From VGCC01 sp964495555 (GTDB taxonomy: Bacteria; Actinomycetota; Actinomycetes; S36-B12): a DNA stretch of 5,670 bases. Of this stretch, positions 1 through 5,174 are shown piece by piece. The notes beneath the pieces are model-generated. The model saw nothing but the letters and a program-made list of their open reading frames with translations, was not told the origin of the DNA and did no database searches. The stretch's first letter is position 1, and each line of letters opens with the position of its first letter. The translations under genes were made by a program, and so were the position numbers. The stretch spans positions 1 through 5,670 of the forward strand of contig CAZBWA010000090.1 in NCBI GenBank assembly GCA_964495555.1, read 5' to 3'.

Positions 1-236
1 CACTTGCCGGGTGGCCGGTGGTCGCCATCGCCCACGCGATGGTCTGTGACGATCCCAACGATCCGCTACCGCTGTCCTTCGCCCAGTACCTGGTCCGTCT
101 TGCCGGCCAGGGATCCCTGGAGGGCTTCGGGCTCGTCCCTCTGCCCGAGCCCGTGCGCTTCCAGACGTTCACGCCCCTCAAGGTGACCGTGAACACCGAG
201 GAGCCGATCGATCCGACCGTGCTGGAGCAGCAGTAG
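1..236 (+). CDS. C-terminal fragment of an unidentified protein, possibly a PstS-like substrate-binding protein (5' end outside window)
   Basis: An open frame enters from the left edge (first full codon at position 3) and ends at TAG 234-236, giving about 77 residues. Codon third positions are strongly G/C, as in the neighbouring real genes, so this looks like the end of a genuine gene. The segment has no membrane span. It reads WPVVAIAHAMVC, then a helix-like stretch containing FAQYLVRLAGQGSLEGFG, then LVPLPEPV. That layout (hydrophobic strand, C-terminal helix with a GQ, then a 'PLP' element) resembles the C-terminus of PstS-type phosphate-binding proteins of ABC transporters. The assignment rests on pattern memory only and is weak. 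A phosphate-related gene beside a pyrophosphatase would be thematically plausible but proves nothing. The tail after the PLP element (KVTVNTEEPIDPTVLEQQ) is acidic and hydrophilic. The GTG at 18 is an internal valine rather than a start, because the frame is open upstream of it. Confidence 0.7.
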   Translation, partial: LAGWPVVAIAHAMVCDDPNDPLPLSFAQYLVRLAGQGSLEGFGLVPLPEPVRFQTFTPLKVTVNTEEPIDPTVLEQQ

Positions 237-237
237 G

Positions 238-729
238 TCACCGCGCGCGTTGGCGAGCCCAGGATTCGGTGATCTCGTGCTCAGCCTCGATACGGCTCAC
301 CCACGTCGCACCCTCGACGGACTTGCCCGGTTCGAGGTCCTTGTAGACCTCGAAGAAGTGCTGGATCTCCAGCCGATCGAATTCCGGCACGTGGTGGATG
401 TCACGGATGTGCTCCATGCGTGGATCCCGTGCCGGAACGCACAGGACCTTGTCGTCACCGCCGGCCTCATCCGTCATGCGGAACATCCCGACGGTGCGGC
501 AGCGGATCACCACACCCGGGAACGTGGGCTCGTGAACCAGCACGAGAGCGTCGAGGGGATCACCGTCGAGCCCGAGGGTGTCTTCGACGAAGCCGTAGTC
601 ATGCGGATAGCGCGTCGAGGTGAACAGCATCCGGTCCAGTCGGATGCGACCCGTCGTGTGATCCATCTCGTACTTATTGCGACTCCCCGCGGGGATCTCG
701 ATCGTGACGTCGAACTCCAGGGGTTCCAT
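238..729 (-). CDS. ppa: inorganic pyrophosphatase (family I, soluble)
   Basis: This 163-residue cytoplasmic enzyme hydrolyses pyrophosphate to two phosphates, pulling polymer-forming reactions forward. Length matches the family (M. tuberculosis Ppa is 162 residues). The family signature DGDPLD lies at residues 55-60. Residues matching the E. coli active site are present at a constant offset of 10: K19, E21, R33, Y41, Y45, D55, D57, D60, D87, D92 and K94. The later Y129-K130 pair is also present. The first of two active-site-area histidines described for the M. tuberculosis enzyme (H21) is kept as H24, but the second (H86) is alanine here (A89). ATG at 729-727 is chosen because it has GAGGTG two bases upstream and the protein then begins close to the M. 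tuberculosis form (FDVTIEIP follows at residue 6). The gene is divergent from dacB and convergent with the left-edge gene, with one base between stops. Confidence 0.97.
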   Translation of the reverse strand: MEPLEFDVTIEIPAGSRNKYEMDHTTGRIRLDRMLFTSTRYPHDYGFVEDTLGLDGDPLDALVLVHEPTFPGVVIRCRTVGMFRMTDEAGGDDKVLCVPARDPRMEHIRDIHHVPEFDRLEIQHFFEVYKDLEPGKSVEGATWVSRIEAEHEITESWARQRAR

Positions 730-757
730 GGCACCTCGTATCCCGACGGGCTGATCT

Positions 758-780
758 CCGTAGGCTAGCGGGGCTTACGG
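758..780. repeat. 8-bp inverted repeat with 7-base spacer (possible operator or 5' hairpin)
   Basis: CCGTAGGC (758-765) and GCTTACGG (773-780) are inverted copies with one mismatch, which would be a G:U pair in RNA. The spacer is TAGCGGG. It lies in the short divergent intergenic region, overlaps the candidate -10 hexamers, and ends two bases before the dacB ribosome binding site. It could be a dimeric regulator site or a leader hairpin. The repeat is seen directly; its function is unknown. Confidence 0.4.
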
Positions 781-782
781 CG

Positions 783-788
783 AAGGGA
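783..788 (+). promoter_or_regulatory. ribosome binding site of dacB
   Basis: AAGGGA sits six bases before GTG 795. It supports that GTG as the start and places the signal peptide at the N-terminus. Confidence 0.65.
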
Positions 789-794
789 CTGCTC

Positions 795-2114
795 GTGCGC
801 GCTCGCTGGATCGCCCCACTCTGCGCGATCGCCCTGATCTGGCCGGTCAGTGCCCACGCGGAGCCGTTGCCGCCCACTCCCGCACCTCCGGTGGGAGTCC
901 CGTTGCCCGTCGTGGGATCCACCGCCCCCGCGCCGACGGCTGCGGGAGTCGCCGATGCGCTCGGATCGCTGGCGCAAGCGAAAGTCCTGGGGACCTCGTC
1001 CATCGTCGTCGTCGATCCGGCGACGGAGACCACGCTTGTCGATCGTCGTGGTGGTGCTCCTGCCATCCCCGCGTCGACACAGAAGATCCTCACCGCGGTC
1101 GCGGCACTCGAGGCGCTCGGTCCCTCGACACGACTCGCCACCATCGCGTACCGCGACGGTCAACGCGTCTACGTGCGCGGGGGAGGAGACCCCACATTGC
1201 GCCGTGGGAAGTCCACGGACCCGGATGCCGGGGGCGCCTCCTCCCTGCGCGAGCTCGCCAAGCAGATCTCCCTCGCCCTGGGGACGGACACCACCGTGCG
1301 ACTCGTCTTCGACGACTCCCTGTTCACCGGACCGGCCACGGGCCCAGGCTGGAAGCGCACCTTCCCCCAGTCAGGGGTGGCGGCGCCCGTGTCCGCTCTC
1401 GTCGTGGACGGTGGTCGCGTACGACCGGGCTCGAGGTCCCGCGTGCAGGATCCCGGCCGCGAGGCGGCGAGGGTGCTGGCCGGGTACCTCCGCGGTTTCG
1501 GGATCACCGTGAAGTCAGTGCGACGGGGCGTGGTGCCCACGGGTGCCTCCGAGCTTGCCCGCGTGGAGTCCGCACCGGTGTCGGCCATCGTGCAGCGCAT
1601 GTTGACCGACTCGGACAACGACTACGCCGAGTCCCTCGGTCACCTCGTAGGCGCGACCGTGCTCGACGAGGGGAGTTTCGCCGGAGGTGCCCGCGCGACG
1701 GAGAAGATCCTGGGCGAGGCGGGTATCGATCTGACCGGGCTGCAGCTCGCGGACGCCAGCGGTCTTTCGCCCCGCAATGCCGTCCCCGCCCGCACACTCA
1801 CCGACGTCCTGACCGTGATCGCCCGAGGTGAGGAGCCGACATGGGCGCCGGTTGCGGCAGGCCTGCCGGTGGCCGGCGTGACCGGCACACTCTCCGACCG
1901 ATTCGACACGAAGCCCACGAAGGCCGGTCGCGGCTCGGTCTTCGCGAAGACGGGCACCCTCACCGGCGTCGCCTCCCTCGCCGGTTGGGTGATCGACCGT
2001 GACCAACGCCTCCTGGTTTTCGCCATTGTCGGCAATGACGTGCGCAGTGGGGTCCGGGCGCGCGACACAATGGACCGCATCGCCGTCCGACTCGTGGAAT
2101 GTGGGTGTCAATGA
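795..2114 (+). CDS. dacB: D-alanyl-D-alanine carboxypeptidase/endopeptidase, PBP4 type (peptidase family S13)
   Basis: This 439-residue exported protein trims peptidoglycan stem peptides (D,D-carboxypeptidase, and endopeptidase in some relatives). Residues 1-22 form a Sec-type signal peptide: Arg at 2 and 4, a hydrophobic core, and AHA at 20-22 as the likely cleavage site. A Pro/Ala-rich linker covers about 24-50. The three penicillin-binding motifs are all present: SxxK as S94-T-Q-K97, SDN at 273-275 and KTG at 385-387. The S94-to-S273 distance (179) is shorter than in E. coli PBP4 (S62 to S306), so the inserted accessory domains must be reduced. Total length is close to M. tuberculosis Rv3627c (461). 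GTG 795 is chosen for its Shine-Dalgarno and signal peptide. The last residues, ECGCQ, carry a Cys pair that is odd for this family. The stop overlaps the next start in an ATGA, indicating translational coupling. Confidence 0.95.
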   Translation: MRARWIAPLCAIALIWPVSAHAEPLPPTPAPPVGVPLPVVGSTAPAPTAAGVADALGSLAQAKVLGTSSIVVVDPATETTLVDRRGGAPAIPASTQKILTAVAALEALGPSTRLATIAYRDGQRVYVRGGGDPTLRRGKSTDPDAGGASSLRELAKQISLALGTDTTVRLVFDDSLFTGPATGPGWKRTFPQSGVAAPVSALVVDGGRVRPGSRSRVQDPGREAARVLAGYLRGFGITVKSVRRGVVPTGASELARVESAPVSAIVQRMLTDSDNDYAESLGHLVGATVLDEGSFAGGARATEKILGEAGIDLTGLQLADASGLSPRNAVPARTLTDVLTVIARGEEPTWAPVAAGLPVAGVTGTLSDRFDTKPTKAGRGSVFAKTGTLTGVASLAGWVIDRDQRLLVFAIVGNDVRSGVRARDTMDRIAVRLVECGCQ

Positions 2115-3160
2115 GCAGCGTGAGTCCGACCATGCCGATCCGGCTCCCGGTCAACCAGTTCGATCACTTCTACCGTGGCGGGGATCGCATCGGCGCGCTG
2201 CGCCACGGACCCGGAGGCCCGCAGCGACCGGAAGAGTGGCTGGGATCCACCACGGCACGCTTCGGTCAGGCACCATCGGGTCTGACGGTCCTCCCCGACG
2301 GCGTTCTCCTGCTCGAGTACGTGCAGCGCGATCCCGAGGCATGGCTCGGGCCCGAACACGTCAGTCGGTACGGCACCGACACCGAGGTGCTCGTCAAGTT
2401 GCTGGACCCGCAGCAACGCCTGCCCGTCCACCTGCATCCCAATCGCGAGTTCGCGCGGACGCACCTGGGACTCGCCCACGGCAAGACCGAGGCCTGGTAC
2501 GTCCTCGACGCACCGGCAGGTGCGCAGGTCGGCGTCGGCTTCCGGGAGACCATGGATCGCGCGCGCGTCCATGAGTGGGTGATGAACCGCGACAGTGACG
2601 CACTGCTCGGTGCCCTGCAGACTCGCGAGGTGCGTCCCGGCGACGCGATGCTGGTTCCCTCCGGACTCCCGCACAGCGTGCAGGAGGGCATCTTCGTCCT
2701 GGAACTGCAGGAGCCGACGGACCTGTCGATCCTGCTGGAGTGGCAGGGATTCGCCGTCGACGGCTTCGTCGACGGTCACCTCGACCTTGGCTTCGACACC
2801 GTCCTCGATGCTGTCGACTACTCGGCCATCAGCGCATCCGACCTTGATTCACTCGTCCTGCCGCGGGAGGAGATCGAGAAGGCGGGACTCCTCACTGCGA
2901 TGCCGGCGGAAGCCGACCAGTACTTCCGCCTCCATCGACTGAGCACCACGGGTGACGCCGTGGAGGTCCCCGCAGGATTCGCGATCGCGCTCGTGACAGA
3001 CGGATCCGGCGTGCTGACCGCCACCGCCGGATCGCAGGAGATCACCAAGGGTGATGCGCTCCTCATCCCGTATGCGGTGGGGCCCTGGTCCGTGCACGGC
3101 GTGTGCACGGTGATGGTCTGCCGTCCTCCGGCACCGGATGCACCTGCGGGAGCGCGCTAG
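2111..3160 (+). CDS. mannose-6-phosphate isomerase class I-like cupin protein
   Basis: This 349-residue soluble protein has the layout of ManA-type sugar-phosphate isomerases, zinc enzymes that interconvert mannose 6-phosphate and fructose 6-phosphate. The first cupin (about 90-210) carries the expected metal ligands: H107 and H109 in LPVHLHP, E127 in GKTEAWYVLD, and H188 in VPSGLPHSV. A second cupin-like region (about 275-340) includes a GDALLIP strand. The catalytic arginine segment of Bacillus-type ManA (YRVYDYDR after the last histidine) is not recognisable; here LELQEPTDLSILLEWQGF follows. The type I signature YxDxNHKPE is also absent. Isomerase-fold membership is therefore well supported, while the exact substrate is uncertain. 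Start ATG 2111 overlaps the dacB stop as ATGA. ATG 2099 (four residues longer) and ATG 2132 are possible alternatives. The gene is absent from this position in the M. tuberculosis order. Confidence 0.85.
   Translation: MSSVSPTMPIRLPVNQFDHFYRGGDRIGALRHGPGGPQRPEEWLGSTTARFGQAPSGLTVLPDGVLLLEYVQRDPEAWLGPEHVSRYGTDTEVLVKLLDPQQRLPVHLHPNREFARTHLGLAHGKTEAWYVLDAPAGAQVGVGFRETMDRARVHEWVMNRDSDALLGALQTREVRPGDAMLVPSGLPHSVQEGIFVLELQEPTDLSILLEWQGFAVDGFVDGHLDLGFDTVLDAVDYSAISASDLDSLVLPREEIEKAGLLTAMPAEADQYFRLHRLSTTGDAVEVPAGFAIALVTDGSGVLTATAGSQEITKGDALLIPYAVGPWSVHGVCTVMVCRPPAPDAPAGAR
3090..3110 (+). repeat. perfect 8-bp inverted repeat inside the 3' end of the isomerase-like gene
   Basis: CCGTGCAC (3090-3097) and GTGCACGG (3103-3110) are perfect inverted copies with a 5-base spacer. 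The RNA could form a strong hairpin about 50 bases before the next start codon. No T-run follows, so it is not a standard intrinsic terminator. It may simply reflect coding sequence. Confidence 0.3.
3148..3152 (+). promoter_or_regulatory. ribosome binding site of the zincin-family gene
   Basis: GGGAG lies ten bases before GTG 3163, inside the last codons of the preceding gene. It favours GTG 3163 over the in-frame GTG 3103, which would overlap the upstream gene by about 58 bases. Confidence 0.5.
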
Positions 3161-3162
3161 TA

Positions 3163-4182
3163 GTGAGCGCCGTCGATTGGGACCTCGCCGGTTCGCTCGC
3201 TGCGGGACTGGCACCCACGGGACCGCAGGTGAGTGCAGGTGAGGCTCGCGGGATCACCGCGCACCTGAACGAGCTCGCCCAGCGCGCTACGTCCGAGGTT
3301 CACGCGATCACCGGGCTCAGCGCCGAGCCGGGCCACCGGACGATCGTCGCGGATCGCCAACGGTGGATCCGATCGAACATCGACGCACTGCGGGAATTGA
3401 CGCGGGGACTCGACGAGCGCGTCGGTAACTCGGGAGCCGTCCATGCTGTGGGGTCACGCGCGACAGCCGTGCAGGTGGGCGCCACCCTGGCCTGGATGTC
3501 CGGCCGGGTCCTCGGGCAGTACGAGGTGGTCGCCGAACCGGGATCGTTGCTGCTCGTGGCCCCCACGATCGTGGCCACCGAGGCCGCACTCGACGTGCCC
3601 GCCGAGGACTTCCGCCTCTGGGTCTGCCTGCACGAGGAGACGCATCGGGTGCAGTTCGGTGCGGTTCCCTGGCTGCGCGACTACTTCCTGGAGCGGGTGC
3701 GCGTCTTGATGGTTCCCCCGGAGATGGGCCTGCGGGAATCCCTGGCCTGGATGGGCTCCGTCGTGCCGATCGTCGCGCGTGCCATCCGTGGAGGGGAGGG
3801 CGTCGCCCTCGCCGACCTCGTCCCGACCGACGAGCAGCGCGCGGCGCTCCGCGAGCTCATGGCCCTGATGACCGTCCTCGAGGGCCACGCCGATGTCGTG
3901 ATGGACCTCGCCGGGCCCGAGGTCATCCCCTCCGTCGCCACCATCCGAGAGCGCTTCGAGGTACGACGTGATGGCGCCCGCGGCGTGGACCGTCTCGTGC
4001 GCCACGTGCTCGGCGTCGAGACGAAGATGCGTCAGTACCGTGACGGAGCCCGCTTCATCCGCACCCTGCTCGACGCCGGTGGGATGGCTCGGGTGAACGC
4101 ACTCTGGTCGGGGCCGGAGGCATTGCCGACGCTGGACGAGATCGCCGCACCGGATCAGTGGTCCGAGCGCACTGCCGCATGA
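3163..4182 (+). CDS. zincin-like metallopeptidase family protein (DUF2342 / Zincin_2, 'coenzyme F420 biosynthesis-associated' type)
   Basis: This 339-residue protein has no signal peptide or membrane span, so it is predicted to be cytoplasmic. It matches the actinobacterial family named DUF2342 or Zincin_2. The N-terminus reads SAVDWDLA, a typical family opening. The metal-binding helix HEETH is at residues 157-161 within LHEETHRVQFGAVPWLRDYF. The conserved LEGHADVVMD segment (239-248) offers E240 or H242 as a possible third zinc ligand. In zincins HExxH binds zinc and its glutamate is the catalytic base, but no substrate is known to me for this family. The F420 label comes from phylogenetic co-occurrence rather than biochemistry, and no F420 gene is in this window. 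The same family sits between dacB and tilS in M. tuberculosis (Rv3626c). GTG 3163 starts two bases after the upstream stop. The gene's own stop overlaps tilS as ATGA. Confidence 0.88.
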   Translation: MSAVDWDLAGSLAAGLAPTGPQVSAGEARGITAHLNELAQRATSEVHAITGLSAEPGHRTIVADRQRWIRSNIDALRELTRGLDERVGNSGAVHAVGSRATAVQVGATLAWMSGRVLGQYEVVAEPGSLLLVAPTIVATEAALDVPAEDFRLWVCLHEETHRVQFGAVPWLRDYFLERVRVLMVPPEMGLRESLAWMGSVVPIVARAIRGGEGVALADLVPTDEQRAALRELMALMTVLEGHADVVMDLAGPEVIPSVATIRERFEVRRDGARGVDRLVRHVLGVETKMRQYRDGARFIRTLLDAGGMARVNALWSGPEALPTLDEIAAPDQWSERTAA

Positions 4183-5171
4183 CCGAGGCATCGTCGCAAC
4201 TGCTTGCCGCGCGCGCGGCCGTGCGGCGATGCGTCGTGGACGGCCCGATCGTCGTGGGCTGCTCGGGTGGTCCGGATTCCCTGGCCCTGGTCGCCGCATC
4301 CGTCTGGACGGCGGAACACCAGGGGCAGACGTTGACCGTCGGGATCGTCGACCACGGTCTGCAGCCGGGTTCCGCGCAGATCGCGGCGGAAGCGGCGCAT
4401 GCATGCCGTGCGCTGGGAGCGCAGGACGTCGTGATCACGAAGGTCGAGGTCGGCACCTCCGGTGGCCTGGAGGCTGCCGCGCGCGACGCACGGCGTGCCG
4501 CACTGATCGAGGTGGCGGGGACGCGGGGCAGCGAGCAGATCCTGCTGGCGCACACGCGTGAGGATCAGGCCGAGACCGTCCTCCTGCGTCTGGCGCGCGG
4601 AGCCGGCGCCCGCAGCCTGGCCGCCATGCGCCCGTGCGCTCCTCCCTGGCATCGACCCTTCCTCGATCTTCCCCGTGCGGACGTCCACGCGATCGCTGCG
4701 GAGGTGTGCACCCCTCGGGGGATCACCCCGTGGAGTGACCCGCACAACCACGATCCGCGGTTCGCGCGCGTGCGCGTCCGTCGGTTGCTGGCAGACCTCG
4801 TCGAGGACCTGGGCCCCGGCGTCGTGCACGGCCTGGCCCGCAGCGCGGCGTTGCTCGCCGACGACGCCGACATCCTGGATCTCTGGGCGCAGGAGGAAGC
4901 GACGCGCGTCCTCGCGGACGACGGGATCGTCGTCTCCGCGGACGTCGCGGCCCTCGCCGAGCTCCCGCGCGCCGTACGCACCCGCGTCCTGCGCGCGATG
5001 CATCAGCGTGCGACCTCCGGGGAGGAGCTGATGTTCGATCACATCCAGGTGCTTGAGTCCTACGTCTCGGATTGGCACGGTCAAGGTGATGCGGATCTCC
5101 CCGGTGGGGTGACCGCGCGCGTCGACTATGGAAGGCTGTCCCTTCTTCGTACATCAACGCACCGGGAGTGA
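4179..5171 (+). CDS. tilS: tRNA(Ile)-lysidine synthetase
   Basis: TilS joins lysine to C34 of the CAU-anticodon tRNA-Ile using ATP, so that the tRNA reads AUA and is charged with isoleucine. It is a cytoplasmic, usually essential enzyme. The 330-residue protein carries the PP-loop SGGPDS at 29-34, VDHGL at 57-61, the AHTREDQAETVLLRLARG block at 125-141, RPFLDLPR at 159-166 and the DPHNHDPRFARVRVR block at 187-201. The last two match the substrate-handling part of the N-terminal domain. The remaining C-terminal part (about 210-330) is a short helical region. The full-length E. coli form (432 residues) has an extra C-terminal domain that is missing here, as in other actinobacterial TilS proteins. 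ATG 4179 overlaps the previous stop as ATGA, so translation is probably coupled. An in-frame GTG at 4158 would overlap further and is less likely. The tilS-hpt pairing is common in bacteria. Confidence 0.96.
   Translation: MTEASSQLLAARAAVRRCVVDGPIVVGCSGGPDSLALVAASVWTAEHQGQTLTVGIVDHGLQPGSAQIAAEAAHACRALGAQDVVITKVEVGTSGGLEAAARDARRAALIEVAGTRGSEQILLAHTREDQAETVLLRLARGAGARSLAAMRPCAPPWHRPFLDLPRADVHAIAAEVCTPRGITPWSDPHNHDPRFARVRVRRLLADLVEDLGPGVVHGLARSAALLADDADILDLWAQEEATRVLADDGIVVSADVAALAELPRAVRTRVLRAMHQRATSGEELMFDHIQVLESYVSDWHGQGDADLPGGVTARVDYGRLSLLRTSTHRE
5164..5168 (+). promoter_or_regulatory. ribosome binding site of hpt
   Basis: GGGAG lies six bases before GTG 5175 and overlaps the last codons of tilS. 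It fixes the hpt start just three bases after the tilS stop. Confidence 0.65.
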
Positions 5172-5174
5172 TCC

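Larger units (their letters stand above)
730..794. promoter_or_regulatory. divergent ppa/dacB intergenic region, presumed to hold both promoters
   Basis: These 65 bases separate the two divergent starts, so transcription signals for ppa (leftward) and the dacB operon (rightward) should lie here or just inside the genes. A TAGGCT at 761-766 on the plus strand and a TAGCCT on the minus strand (767-762) both fit a loose TAnnnT -10 pattern and overlap almost completely. No good -35 hexamer is visible at 17-18 bases from either. If the rightward -10 is real, the dacB leader would be only about 20 bases long, just enough for its ribosome binding site. The region being a promoter region is an inference from gene orientation; the exact hexamers are guesses. 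Confidence 0.4.

Noticed and set aside
250..768. Plus-strand open frame (172 codons) opposite ppa
   Set aside because: The minus strand encodes a full family I pyrophosphatase with every catalytic residue; this frame is its antisense shadow.
1515..2111. Minus-strand open frame (198 codons) opposite the 3' half of dacB
   Set aside because: The SDN and KTG motifs on the plus strand show which strand codes; the antisense translation has no family features.
3090..3115. Intrinsic terminator after the isomerase-like gene
   Set aside because: A strong hairpin exists but it lies inside the coding region, has no T-run after it, and the next gene starts two bases after the stop.
3103..3162. 20-residue N-terminal extension of the zincin protein from GTG 3103
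   Set aside because: It would overlap the upstream gene by about 58 bases, contains a Cys/Gly/Ser-rich stretch unlike the family, and GTG 3163 has a better-placed GGGAG and the expected SAVDWDLA start.
3454..4404. Long minus-strand open frame (316 codons) opposite the zincin gene and the start of tilS
   Set aside because: It spans the junction of two well-supported plus-strand genes, has a low-complexity His/Arg/Gly-rich translation and no ribosome binding site or motif.
4155..5084. Long minus-strand open frame (309 codons) opposite tilS
   Set aside because: The plus strand encodes an unmistakable TilS with all motifs. Long antisense frames are common in GC-rich DNA, and this one has no recognisable domain and an Arg/Gly/Asp-rich composition.
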